From Streptococcus suis (GTDB taxonomy: Bacteria; Bacillota; Bacilli; Lactobacillales; Streptococcaceae): 64,000 nt of DNA. A model generated the notes under the pieces. It saw only the letters and a program-made list of their open reading frames with translations. It ran no database searches and had not been told where the DNA came from. How positions within the stretch are numbered: position 1 is the first letter of the stretch; every line of letters begins with the position of its first letter. Positions 29,009 to 37,561 of the stretch are shown one piece after another. The stretch covers positions 23,420 to 87,419 of the forward strand of contig JAKTNK010000010.1 of NCBI GenBank assembly GCA_029593465.1, in the 5' to 3' direction. The position numbers and the translations under genes are program-made.

Positions 29009-29989
29009 CTATATACTTCGCTTCAAGAGTGCTTTGGTGAGACGCGTTAATATACGACGTTCCTTAGTGCGTGGTAACTGGTTAATATCGTTAAGGGCTT
29101 TTTGCGTAAAACGTTTAGCCAGTTGTTTGGCTTCTTCGATTCCCTGGTTTGCTTTAACCAAACGAGAGACTTCTTGAATATCTTCTGGCGTCATCTTTTC
29201 TTTTTTAGATAGGAGTTCTTGAAAGGCTTTTGGATTATGATTTAATGCTAACAGAAGGGGGAGAGAATAGACACCAGTCGTTAAGTCTTCTAGGACTGGT
29301 TTATTAAACTGTGACGGATCAGCGCTATAATCAAGGATATCGTCTAAGATTTGGAAGGCCATGCCAATGTTATGGCCGATATGGCCTGCAAGACGTGTCA
29401 CTTCTTTATCAGCGCCAGAGAAATAAGCCCCTTCACGACAAGCTAAACGAAACAGTGCAGCCGTTTTTCCAGAAATGGCCCTCAGATAATCGCGAACCTT
29501 CTGATCTTGTTGATAACGCAGCTGCATCTGATCGAGCTCCCCCACCAAAATCTTTTTCATGGTTTTAGCATTAACAGCCATGTAAGGTGACCCAGTCATG
29601 GTTTTAAGGACAAGGTCAAAAAAGATAGTGAAGAGAAAATCACCGGTATAAACAGCCACGTCTTTGCCAAACTGAGACTGTATGGTAATGGTATTGCGCC
29701 TGAGTGGTGAGTCATCGACGATGTCATCGTGGATGAGGGTTGCCATGTGGAGAATTTCTAGTGAGGCTGCAATTTCAATGAGCGATTTATCCGTTTTGGG
29801 GTTCTTAGAACCAAAACTAGTAAATAAAAAGAAGAAGGCAGGTCTTAGGTATTTCCCTCCAGCTCGGGTTAGGCTAACGAGCGCTTCCGCAATAGCATCG
29901 TTTCGCACACGAACCAGGCTTTCAATCAAGGAGCAGGTTTCTTGGAGATAAGCTTCTAAGTCAGGATACTGTTTCCATTGAGAGGACAT
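29009..29989 (-). CDS. polyprenyl diphosphate synthase (heptaprenyl type, large subunit)
   Basis: Trans-prenyl synthase that extends isoprenoid chains, probably giving the side chain for the quinone made by the MenA-like enzyme. Both Asp-rich motifs are present: LIHDDIVDDSPLRR near residue 85 and FQILDDILDYSAD near residue 210. At 326 aa it resembles HepT/IspB-like long-chain synthases. ATG 29989 is favoured because the ATG at 29998 directly touches the ribosome binding site. The gene converges on the cyd operon, so the quinone and oxidase genes are clustered but transcribed separately. A separate small HepS-like subunit is not seen. Confidence 0.85.
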   Translation of the reverse strand: MSSQWKQYPDLEAYLQETCSLIESLVRVRNDAIAEALVSLTRAGGKYLRPAFFFLFTSFGSKNPKTDKSLIEIAASLEILHMATLIHDDIVDDSPLRRNTITIQSQFGKDVAVYTGDFLFTIFFDLVLKTMTGSPYMAVNAKTMKKILVGELDQMQLRYQQDQKVRDYLRAISGKTAALFRLACREGAYFSGADKEVTRLAGHIGHNIGMAFQILDDILDYSADPSQFNKPVLEDLTTGVYSLPLLLALNHNPKAFQELLSKKEKMTPEDIQEVSRLVKANQGIEEAKQLAKRFTQKALNDINQLPRTKERRILTRLTKALLKRSI

Positions 29990-29999
29990 CGGTATCATC

Positions 30000-30315
30000 C
30001 TTTCCAGATGTAATACTTTATTTTACGCTAAATTAAGAAAATAAACCAGCAATATGCGTGTTCGATACTGGTCTAAAGATGAGGCAATTCTTTGACAAGT
30101 TAGTTTGATGTTCTGTAGAGGGGGCAGGATAGGGAAAGTACAGGGAGAGAAAAGAGCTAAATGATGCTTGTCGAACAGTTCTGAACGGCAATCATTCTAG
30201 CAGTAAAGCGGTTGCTGAAATTAACTGACGCTTGCAGTTTACAAGAATGTGGTATCTAGATGGTTTTTGTTGCTTATCTTTGTTAAAAAGTATACATTAT
30301 AGTCTGGAGAAATTT
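30000..30315. other. intergenic region without recognised gene
   Basis: About 315 bases between the divergent polyprenyl synthase and BCCT remnant. I see AT-rich promoter-like stretches at both ends, for example TTGTTG-18-TATACA at about 30267-30296 in front of the BCCT remnant. There is no convincing coding frame or structured RNA in the middle. Confidence 0.4.
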
Positions 30316-30697
30316 ATGAATCAAAAACCATCAACGCCAGGATTTATATGGTCAGCTGCTATCACGATTCTACTAGTGGTGTTGGGGATTGTTATTCCTA
30401 AGCCCTTTCAAGCTGCCACACAAGTACTGAGAACTAGTATTACAACCAATTTCGGTTGGCTGTATCTGCTCTTGGCGACAACCATTTTAATCTTTCGCAT
30501 TTTCTTTATTGTCAGGAGGACTTAATGCCCTGCAAAATACCTTGATTATCGCAGCCCTTCCCTTTTCGATTGTGTTGATTTTGGTGCTCTTCGCCCTTTT
30601 GAAAGAGCTGTATCATGAGAAAAATCAGATGGGTCTTGCTATTAGTCCAGATCGTTATCCCAAGAAAAATGAACCTTTCCGTTCCTATGAGGAGTGA
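30316..30697 (+). pseudogene. BCCT glycine-betaine transporter with a large internal deletion
   Basis: ATG 30316 after GGAG begins a normal BCCT N-terminus: one helix, then ITTNFGWLYLLLATTILIF. This frame stops at 30525. From about 30509 another frame reads SGGLNALQNTLIIAALPFSI, the typical last helix and C-terminal tail of the same family, ending at 30697. Around 400 central residues are missing between the two ends and the junction changes frame. The gene is thus reduced to its termini and cannot transport. Its terminator is still present. Confidence 0.8.
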
Positions 30698-30709
30698 TGC
30701 AGAATACCC

Positions 30710-30745
30710 AAAACCCAAAGGTTTTCTAGCTTTTGGGTTTTCTTG
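30710..30745 (+). terminator. intrinsic terminator after the BCCT remnant
   Basis: Ten-base stem (30710-30719 with 30732-30741) and T-rich tail. Confidence 0.75.
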
Positions 30746-30847
30746 TCTTCCTTTTTTTGGGGGAAAGGTGCCCTTTTGACATAGTAGTAGTCACTAGATA
30801 CCGAGTGCCTTTTTGTTAGGAGATGCTTTGAAAAAAGCTGCTCTTTC

Positions 30848-30871
30848 AAAATAGAAACATGTTTCTATTTT
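30848..30871. promoter_or_regulatory. 24-bp perfect palindrome, candidate operator of the RpiR regulator
   Basis: The halves AAAATAGAAACA and TGTTTCTATTTT are exact reverse complements with no spacer. The site ends 10 bases before the -35 of the regulator-nanE-PTS promoter, a position suited to an autoregulatory operator. Confidence 0.6.
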
Positions 30872-30881
30872 AGATAAGAGA

Positions 30882-30910
30882 TTGAAATAAGTTCCAAAAG
30901 GTGCTAGAAT
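30882..30910 (+). promoter_or_regulatory. promoter of the rpiR-nanE-PTS operon
   Basis: TTGAAA (30882-30887), 17-base spacer, TAGAAT (30905-30910). Confidence 0.75.
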
Positions 30911-30915
30911 CATGT

Positions 30916-30929
30916 TGTAAACGTTTTCT
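30916..30929 (+). promoter_or_regulatory. catabolite-responsive element (cre)
   Basis: TGTAAACGTTTTCT fits 13 of 14 positions of the CcpA consensus TGWNANCGNTNWCA. It covers the expected transcription start, which predicts repression by preferred sugars. Confidence 0.7.
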
Positions 30930-30953
30930 AAGAGTGGTTCGGAGGTCTCCCAA

Positions 30954-31760
30954 ATGATGATGCAAAAAGAGTTGATTCCCATCATCGAATCTAACTTAAC
31001 TAATATGACAGCTACCGAAAAGGAAATAGCAGCTTATTTTTTAAAGCGTCGTTTAGTGGATACCTTAAAGACCAGCTTTTTCTGTGAGGAATTGCATGTT
31101 TCTAAGGCAAGTTTGACCCGATTTGCTAAGAAATGCGGCTTTAATGGTTTCAAGGAGTTTTTATATAAGTATCGTGACACCATGCTGGAGGAATATCACT
31201 TATCAGTCTATAAGGATAGAACACAACAAGTCTTGTCCGACTATGATGAAATGTTGCGGAAGCACTATTCTGTTTTAAATGAAGCCCAGTTAGAACGCAT
31301 TCAAAGACTGATAGAAAATACCTCCCGTCTTTATCTCTATGCCAAAGGTAGCTCAGCACTGGCGATGAAGGAGATGAAGATGCGATTTATGCGATTGGGC
31401 ATTATGGGAGAAGTCATTGACGATGACGATATGATTTTATGGAATAGCCTGATTGTTGATGCCAGCCGCCTAGTGATTGGCGCCTCCATATCAGGAAAAA
31501 CCAAGGTGATTATCAATGCCCTTGCCACAGCTAAAAACAATGGTGCTAAGACCATTTTAGTAACCACGCGCAATTTTGAGGAGCCAGACTTTTGCGATGA
31601 GTTACTGCTCTTGGCTTCGACACAAAATTTGGCTTATGGCAATCGTATTTCACCGCAGTTTCCAATATTACTGATGACAGACTGTTTGTTCTCGTATTTC
31701 TTAGATAATCAGGATAGACGAGACTATTATGATCGAACCATTATAAAGAAGGAGGAATGA
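30954..31760 (+). CDS. MurR/RpiR-family regulator
   Basis: Predicted regulator of amino-sugar use, 268 aa. The N-terminal helix-turn-helix contains [20 protein letters not shown], and a SIS sugar-phosphate-binding domain follows from about residue 110 ([36 protein letters not shown]). GGAGG lies eight bases before ATG 30954; three ATG codons follow in a row. It precedes nanE by one base, so it probably controls its own operon and senses ManNAc-6-phosphate or a related compound (inference). Confidence 0.85.
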   Translation: MMMQKELIPIIESNLTNMTATEKEIAAYFLKRRLVDTLKTSFFCEELHVSKASLTRFAKKCGFNGFKEFLYKYRDTMLEEYHLSVYKDRTQQVLSDYDEMLRKHYSVLNEAQLERIQRLIENTSRLYLYAKGSSALAMKEMKMRFMRLGIMGEVIDDDDMILWNSLIVDASRLVIGASISGKTKVIINALATAKNNGAKTILVTTRNFEEPDFCDELLLLASTQNLAYGNRISPQFPILLMTDCLFSYFLDNQDRRDYYDRTIIKKEE

Positions 31761-31761
31761 T

Positions 31762-32487
31762 ATGAGACGACATTGGACACGAGATGCCTTTTTACAGCAA
31801 GTGCAAGGAGGGATGATTGTTTCTTGTCAGGCACTTCCCGGTGAACCCTTGTATGATGATACCATTAGCCTCATGCCCTATATGGCTAAAGCAGCTGCAG
31901 AGGCTGGTGCCGCTGGTATCCGTGCAAACTCAGTACGTGATATTAAGGCCATTCAGCAAGTGACAGACTTGCCAATTATTGGCTTAATTAAGCGGGATTA
32001 TCCCCCTCAAGAACCCTACATAAGTCCCACGATGACAGAGATTGATGAACTAGTCGCCTGTTGCACAGATGTGATTGCCTTTGATGCCACCATGCGACCG
32101 CGCTACGATGGGCTTAAAGTGACAGACTTTATCCAACAAATCAAAGCAAAGTATCCCAATCAACTCTTAATGGCTGATATTAGCACCTTTGCTGAGGGAA
32201 AAGCGGCTGTTGAAGCTGGTGCTGACTTCGTGGGGACCACCCTCTCGGGCTACACTGCTGATAGTCCGCCCTTAGAGGGGCCTGATTTCAAACTCATGAA
32301 AGAGTTAGCAGATGCCCAACTTCCAGTGATTGCTGAAGGGCGTATTCATACCCCAGAGCAACTCCAAGAAGCCTATCAGATGGGTGTTCTCAGTGTCGTT
32401 GTCGGTGGTGCAATTACACGTCCTAAAGAAATTGCACAACGTTTTATTGCAAAACTAACTCCCAAAACATCTCAAGGAGGTCTATGA
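31762..32487 (+). CDS. nanE: N-acylmannosamine-6-phosphate 2-epimerase
   Basis: TIM-barrel enzyme that converts ManNAc-6-P to GlcNAc-6-P, feeding aminosugar breakdown. The 241-aa protein shows [55 protein letters not shown] and [13 protein letters not shown], all usual for NanE. AAGGAGG precedes ATG 31762. It is placed between the RpiR regulator and a PTS permease; sialidase, NanA or NanK genes are absent, so the pathway here probably starts from ManNAc imported as its phosphate. Confidence 0.92.
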   Translation: MRRHWTRDAFLQQVQGGMIVSCQALPGEPLYDDTISLMPYMAKAAAEAGAAGIRANSVRDIKAIQQVTDLPIIGLIKRDYPPQEPYISPTMTEIDELVACCTDVIAFDATMRPRYDGLKVTDFIQQIKAKYPNQLLMADISTFAEGKAAVEAGADFVGTTLSGYTADSPPLEGPDFKLMKELADAQLPVIAEGRIHTPEQLQEAYQMGVLSVVVGGAITRPKEIAQRFIAKLTPKTSQGGL

Positions 32488-33992
32488 TGTTTAAGAAATT
32501 GTCAAAGCTGGGGCAAGCTTTCATGTTGCCTATTTCCATTTTACCAGTAGCGGGTCTGTTGCTTGGTATCGGTGGTGCTCTGTCAAATGCTAGCGCTGTA
32601 GCCCAATACCCTATTTTAAACCAAGAATGGTTGCAGGTTGTTTTCAAGGTAATGAGTGGAGCAGGCGGTGCGGTTTTTGCCAATATTGCTCTGATTTTCT
32701 GTATTGGTGTCGCTGTTGGCTTAGCCGATGCCGATAAGGGGACTGCTGGCCTTTCTGGTGGTGTTGCTTACCTGGTTTACACGGCAACAATTAGTGCGCT
32801 ACTAGGGATTTTTTCACCTGAGGATGCGACCATTGATACGGGTGTCTTAGGCGCTTTGATTATTGGTTATTTGGTATCTGTTTTACATAATCGTTATCGC
32901 AAAATTGAATTGCCACAGTATCTAGGCTTCTTTGGTGGGTCACGCTTTATCCCCATCATTTCTTCTTTGCTAGCCATTGTTTTAGGTGCTATTTTTTACA
33001 TTATTTGGCCACCCATTCAAGGCGTTTTGGTTGTCTTGGGTGAAAATATTGCTAAAATGGGTAGTCTTGGTTCCTTCTTTTATGGCTTTTTCCTTCGCTT
33101 GACTGGTGCTGTTGGACTACACCATACCATTTACCCGATGTTTTGGTACACGTCTTTGGGTGGTAGTGAGGAAGTTGCTGGCAAGGTCGTCAGCGGAGCA
33201 CAAAATATCTTTTTTGCCCAGCTAGCTGATCCTAATCATAATGGATTATTTACTTATGGCACACGCTTTTTCGCAGGACGTTTTGCAACCATGATGTTTG
33301 GCTTGCCAGCCGTCTGCTTGGCTATGTACCACTCCATTCCTAAGAAAAATCGCAAAGCAAATGGTAGTTTTTATTTCAGTAGTGGTTTAACCTCTTTCTT
33401 GACGGGGATTACTGAGCCAATTGAATTTTCCTTCCTTTTTGTTGCGCCATGGTTGTATGTCTTGCACGCCTTTTTAGATGGTCTATCTTTCTTGGTTGCT
33501 GATTTACTGTCTATTCGCATTGGTAATTCCTTCTCAGGTGGTGTTATTGACTTTACGCTCTTTGGCGTTTTGCAGGGTAATGATCATACTAATTGGATTC
33601 GTGTCTTGCCTGTGGGGATTCTTTGGGCAGCGGTGTACTATGTTATCTTCAAATACTTGATAACACGCTTCCACGTTGCTGTCCCTGGTATGCTTGATAG
33701 TGATGACACATCCACCACACCAAACCAATCAACTTCAAATAGCAGTCTAACAGAGACCGCACAAGCCCTTATCCAAGCGCTTGGTGGGCAAGATAATATC
33801 GAATATGTGACAGCCTGTGCGACGCGTTTGCGCGTGTCTCTCAAAGATAGCCAACAAGCAGATAAGGAGAGCTTAAAACAGTTAGGTGCAACAGCAGTCC
33901 TTGAAGTGGAAAATGGTATCCAGGCTATTTATGGCGGTAAATCAAACCTCTATAGTCAGGAAATCAACCATCTTTTAGGTTCAGAAGATTAG
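32487..33992 (+). CDS. PTS EIICB permease of the glucose/N-acetylglucosamine family, probably for ManNAc
   Basis: Membrane sugar transporter that phosphorylates its substrate during uptake; 501 aa. An EIIC domain with about ten helices contains the signature GITEPIEFSFLF. A linker rich in Ser/Thr/Asn and an EIIB domain follow, with the phosphocysteine in TACATRLRVSLKD near residue 443. No EIIA domain is attached, so it must borrow one from elsewhere. ATG 32487 is six bases after GGAGG and overlaps the nanE stop; ATG 32484 is too near the site. Specificity for ManNAc is inferred from nanE; a related amino sugar is possible. Confidence 0.83.
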   Translation: MFKKLSKLGQAFMLPISILPVAGLLLGIGGALSNASAVAQYPILNQEWLQVVFKVMSGAGGAVFANIALIFCIGVAVGLADADKGTAGLSGGVAYLVYTATISALLGIFSPEDATIDTGVLGALIIGYLVSVLHNRYRKIELPQYLGFFGGSRFIPIISSLLAIVLGAIFYIIWPPIQGVLVVLGENIAKMGSLGSFFYGFFLRLTGAVGLHHTIYPMFWYTSLGGSEEVAGKVVSGAQNIFFAQLADPNHNGLFTYGTRFFAGRFATMMFGLPAVCLAMYHSIPKKNRKANGSFYFSSGLTSFLTGITEPIEFSFLFVAPWLYVLHAFLDGLSFLVADLLSIRIGNSFSGGVIDFTLFGVLQGNDHTNWIRVLPVGILWAAVYYVIFKYLITRFHVAVPGMLDSDDTSTTPNQSTSNSSLTETAQALIQALGGQDNIEYVTACATRLRVSLKDSQQADKESLKQLGATAVLEVENGIQAIYGGKSNLYSQEINHLLGSED

Positions 33993-34101
33993 TGTTGTTA
34001 TCCTAAAAATGTAACTCCTATCGGCGGAATCGGTAGTGATAAGGCATTTGAAAAGCATTTGCCTCGCTGCAAGAGGCTAATAGCGGATACCAATCAACGA
34101 T

Positions 34102-34143
34102 AAAACTCCCTTGAAAGTAATAGCTTTCAAGGGAGTTTTGTAC
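34102..34143. terminator. strong bidirectional terminator
   Basis: A perfect 16-base stem (34102-34117 with 34124-34139) around TAATAG, with A-run and T-run on either side. It separates the PTS operon from the convergent ltrA gene. A small GCCTC/GAGGC hairpin lies upstream at about 34062-34078. Confidence 0.9.
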
Positions 34144-34260
34144 TTTGGCGGTTTATCAATGTTTTAGCTAAGCAATGCGTTGATGCTAAAGAGGACTTTT
34201 CTTATCGCTTGCTTGCTATCAACTCCTTAGAAAAGGATTCCTTTTTAACCTTGAGCAAGG

Positions 34261-35427
34261 TTAAAACCATTCAAATTGCATGTTACGGTGTATCTTGCTT
34301 TGTTTGTTGTAAAAGCTGATAAATTGCGTTTCAATGGCAAAAAGAAAGGCTGTGGTGATGTAGGTCACTAGATTGCTATTGTAGGCAAATAGTAGGCTGG
34401 CTAGGAGCGCTATCGCAAAGAGCGTTACTTGTATGAGGTAATAACGAAACGGGTAGCGCAGGTAGTCTTTATTGTGTCTGCCGTTTGATAGCACAGCCCA
34501 TTGGAACAAGGCTAAGCCTGCATAAAGAAAGAGTACGACAAAGGTCTTGTGAGCCTTGGGGTCGGTCAAAAAGCTAAAGGAGACAGTCGTCATAATCAGT
34601 CCGATAAAGATAGGGTAGTGACTGTAGATCAAATGAAGCCCTTGTGTGTCAGCAGCTTCGTCGATGGCATGATCAAATTGTCCGAAGTAATACAAAAAGA
34701 GCAAAACAGTGATTAGGAAGTAGCAGACAGAGCGACCAGTGAAGGTTTCAGGAGTAAAGAAATTAGTAATGCCTAAAATCATCTCACCAAAAGTGATAAT
34801 AACCAGAAGCGACACGCGCTCGATTAAGTGCGGGAGGTTGATAGGCACACGATTCATGCCCTTTCCAAAGACAATAGGCAGAAGAAAGGTACCGACAATT
34901 CCCATGACAAATATCGGCTGGCCGGTAGTGATTGGAAAGAAGGCTGCCAGATAGGTCATTCCGGTACGGATACCGATTATGATGAGAAATTTTTTGATTA
35001 GATTCTTGTCCTCACTCGTTGTTTTTCGATAGCAAAGTTGTGCGAGGTATTGAAGAAATAGGGTTAAGGATAAGGTTCCTGTCACGAGGCAAAAAAGATG
35101 GAAGTATGGTTGCCAATTTTCGGTGATAAACATACTCGTCGCAAAGAGCATGAGCCCCATATTGGTAAACAAGACAACTATATTAAATAGGGAATTGCGC
35201 CCATAACGATTGGTAAATACGGTCTGAATCATCCAAGTATTGACCAAAATGAGAAGAATCAACAGAAAAATAGAAAAAGTCTCCCAAGTCACGATACCGT
35301 GATGAAGATGATGAATGAGGGCTGTCGTTCTTGAGATAGCATAAACGAACACCAAGTCGTAAAAGAGCTCGGTGAACTCAACTCGTTTGTGTTTGATAAG
35401 GTTAGGCATATCAGTATTCCTTTCCAT
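34261..35427 (-). CDS. ltrA: low temperature requirement protein A (LtrA) family membrane protein
   Basis: A 388-aa polytopic membrane protein. The N-terminal motif KRVEFTELFYDLVFVYAISR is the family signature, and about ten helices follow. LtrA was named from a Listeria mutant unable to grow in the cold; its molecular function is unknown. Two starts are possible: ATG 35427 (AAGGAG, ten bases) and ATG 35409 (AAAGGA, eight bases). Transcribed alone. Confidence 0.82.
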   Translation of the reverse strand: MERNTDMPNLIKHKRVEFTELFYDLVFVYAISRTTALIHHLHHGIVTWETFSIFLLILLILVNTWMIQTVFTNRYGRNSLFNIVVLFTNMGLMLFATSMFITENWQPYFHLFCLVTGTLSLTLFLQYLAQLCYRKTTSEDKNLIKKFLIIIGIRTGMTYLAAFFPITTGQPIFVMGIVGTFLLPIVFGKGMNRVPINLPHLIERVSLLVIITFGEMILGITNFFTPETFTGRSVCYFLITVLLFLYYFGQFDHAIDEAADTQGLHLIYSHYPIFIGLIMTTVSFSFLTDPKAHKTFVVLFLYAGLALFQWAVLSNGRHNKDYLRYPFRYYLIQVTLFAIALLASLLFAYNSNLVTYITTAFLFAIETQFISFYNKQSKIHRNMQFEWF

Positions 35428-35520
35428 GAAGTAAAATCTCCTTATTCTATCAATTTCCGCTTGTTTTGACCAGCCCTTAAAGGGAAATCTTAAAGGAAAT
35501 TCGGAATGATTTGATTGTTG

Positions 35521-35529
35521 TGCTATAAT
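35521..35529 (+). promoter_or_regulatory. extended -10 promoter of the HAD phosphatase gene
   Basis: TGCTATAAT, about 60 bases before the TTG start. Confidence 0.55.
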
Positions 35530-35589
35530 GGTGTTATTACATTTTGAACAATCGTTAAATGGTGTCCCCTAGAAAGGAAAATTCCCACA

Positions 35590-36282
35590 TTGTATTACAA
35601 ATTTCTACTCTTTGATCTTGATCACACCTTGTTGGACTTTGATGCCGCAGAAGAAGCTGCCTTGACGGAACTGCTTTTAGAAGTCGGTGTGGAAGATATA
35701 GAGGCTTATAAAGCCCACTATAAGCCGATGAACCAGCAACTATGGCGTGATTTAGAAGCTAAAAAAATCACGAAACCTCAATTAGTCAAGACCCGATTTG
35801 CTCTGTTATTTGAGCATTTTGGGCATCGGGTAGATGGTGAGGCCATGGCGATGCTATATGAAAAACATCTTAGCCAGCAAGGGCAGACTTATCGTGGTGC
35901 GCTGGAGTTATTAGAAGACTTGACGGCCGCTGGGTATGACATATACGGAGCGACCAATGGCATTACAGCCATTCAAGAAGGGCGTCTGGCACGATCAAGT
36001 ATCGGAAACTTCTTTAAGCAAGTTTTTATTTCGGAACAGTCAGGAACTGCCAAGCCAGATCCTGCTTATTATGACTGGATAGCCCAACAGATTGATGGTT
36101 TTCAAAAACAAACAGCGCTTATGATTGGAGATAGCCTATCTGCAGATATTCAAGGCGGTCATAATGCTGGCATTGATACCATTTGGTATAATGAACGAGA
36201 CCTGGTGAATGATACCATACTTGAGCCAACTTATGTCGCTGATAGCTACGATGCCATTCGTGCGATACTATTAAATCACTAG
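35590..36282 (+). CDS. YjjG-type HAD nucleotidase/phosphatase
   Basis: Predicted phosphatase that hydrolyses (often non-canonical pyrimidine) nucleoside monophosphates, 230 aa. The motif I is LLFDLDHTLLDFD, the motif II region is GATNGITAIQ, Lys in SGTAKPDPAYYD, and motif IV is MIGDSLSADIQGG. A four-helix cap lies between motifs I and II. The start is TTG 35590, rather far from AAAGGA. It is the last core gene before the foreign island. Confidence 0.85.
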   Translation: MYYKFLLFDLDHTLLDFDAAEEAALTELLLEVGVEDIEAYKAHYKPMNQQLWRDLEAKKITKPQLVKTRFALLFEHFGHRVDGEAMAMLYEKHLSQQGQTYRGALELLEDLTAAGYDIYGATNGITAIQEGRLARSSIGNFFKQVFISEQSGTAKPDPAYYDWIAQQIDGFQKQTALMIGDSLSADIQGGHNAGIDTIWYNERDLVNDTILEPTYVADSYDAIRAILLNH

Positions 36283-36377
36283 CAGGTAAGGACGGGGCTG
36301 AATTTCCATCTTTTTCTTATTCGCTGTGTTTGAGGATGAACTGTTGTAGCGGCAGCAAGACCAGAAGACCTTCTTTT

Positions 36378-36453
36378 TGGTATAATATCCACACCTCTCT
36401 GAGCAGTCTATTTGTTATTAGTTAACGAGCAAGTTCATTCTCGCTCGTTTTAT
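36378..36453 (+). ncRNA. possible short transcript between the HAD gene and the recombinase remnant
   Basis: An extended -10 (TGGTATAAT, 36378-36386) is followed about 40 bases later by a hairpin AACGAGC (36424-36430) with GCTCGTT (36443-36449) and a T-rich tail. The interval has no ORF, so the unit would make an RNA of about 60 bases. It may instead be the orphaned promoter of a gene displaced by the island next to the old terminator of the HAD gene. Confidence 0.3.
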
Positions 36454-36805
36454 AGTTCTCCGATAAATCGGTAATGAAGTTCAATGGTAGCTTGGCGATT
36501 TTTGCCACGCCCAGTTGGTTGATGGACAATAATATTATCAATCAGCTCATTTACCAGACGAGGTGTTAAGGCATCAAGTTTTGTGTATTTGCGAATGGTT
36601 CGTAAAAATTGTTCGACATTTTCTGTAGCTTCGGTCTGGCTCACTAAAACCTTTTGAAGTTCCTGGATTCGCTGATTCAGTTCAACTTGCTCGCTTTTAT
36701 AGCCGTCCGCCAGTTTTCGGAAACGGTCGTCACTAATCTCACCCAAAAGTTGTTTTTCGTATAGCTTTTGGATAATGGTATCCAATTCCTTCGAACGTTT
36801 AGGTG
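36450..36805 (-). pseudogene. C-terminal fragment of a large serine recombinase
   Basis: About 112 codons match the end of Tn4451/TnpX-type recombinases (recombinase plus DUF4368 region): LDTIIQKLYEKQLLGEISDD, a coiled-coil-like stretch, LVNELIDNIIVHQP and a terminal IELHYRFIGEL. The resolvase catalytic domain and recombinase domain are absent. The reading frame runs upstream to about 36805, where it joins an unrelated frame, so the 5' part has been deleted. It marks this locus as a former integrative element. Confidence 0.7.
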
Positions 36806-36958
36806 TTGGATAAAAGCAGGTAAGCTAATGGTGGGTAAATAGGCTCCCAATTCTGTGACGTCCCATTCGGGCAGTTTGGGTATCAAGCCCCAGAACGTTT
36901 GTTCGCGAATTTCCGCGCCGAGTTTCTTTAAATATTGGTTGGTTTCATAGTCGTCCAT
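36677..36958 (-). pseudogene. 5' fragment of an unrecognised gene fused out of frame to the recombinase remnant
   Basis: ATG 36958 is preceded by AAGGA and begins MDDYETNQYLKKLGAEIREQ, then GLIPKLPEWDVTELGAYLPT; this looks like real coding sequence of a mobile-element protein. At about 36805 it runs into the recombinase region in the wrong frame and ends at 36677. The fusion suggests a deletion joining two element genes. Family not recognised. Confidence 0.5.
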
Positions 36959-37561
36959 AAAATCCTTATCTATTATTGTTAGTATCCATGACATCATAAC
37001 TCTCATCGGTAAGGAAGTCCAGCCCATTTTGGATGTATTTTTTACAATCTGGAAATGAGTTTCGAAAATTGGTTTTTGAAAACAAACTCGGCTTTTCGAG
37101 GGTGTTTGCCGGTAACTACAGGTTAAATTTGGGGCACAAAACACAGGATGGGTTATTTTATTGCTTACTCCTTTTGGGTGGCAGAAAATTGGTTTATGGT
37201 TGCTTTCAAACGCCAACTATTTGGCACAGGGAGGTTTGAGGATTATCGGACTGGGTAGCTGTTTGAGTGTTAAAACTGATTCTGCGTTGATTATCTTTCA
37301 CCTTGAAAGAAGTGGAGACCATGAAGGATGAATGAAGGTAAGGAAGCCCTACTGACCCTCCCAAAACAGCCCAAGAATGATAATAAGTCGCCTGACGAAA
37401 GACCTTAGAAACGGCGACACTTCGCCAACTAAATATCGCTCGAGGCGAAAGGCGAAGCGAATTCAAAAAGCACACAGAAAAGGGCTAGATTGCCAGCCCT
37501 TTTAGAGTTATATCTTATTTTTCAAGAATATCTATTGCTAAAATCTCAACTGTTTGATTCA
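36959..37561. other. gene-poor part of the island
   Basis: About 600 bases without a convincing gene; the overlapping ORFs lack ribosome binding sites and family resemblance. Composition is patchy, with a GC-richer stretch rich in GGCGA/TCGCC words near 37390-37465, as in eroded element DNA. A hairpin AAAAGGGCT/AGCCCTTTT at 37478-37503 can end the minus-strand gene at 37562. Confidence 0.5.
37478..37503. terminator. bidirectional intrinsic terminator
   Basis: Nine-base perfect stem (37478-37486 with 37495-37503) whose outer arms are A-run and T-run. Confidence 0.65.

Noticed and set aside
36959-37216. Minus-strand extension of the fused fragment to 179 codons
   Set aside because: A good ribosome binding site supports ATG 36958; the upstream part has no coding character.
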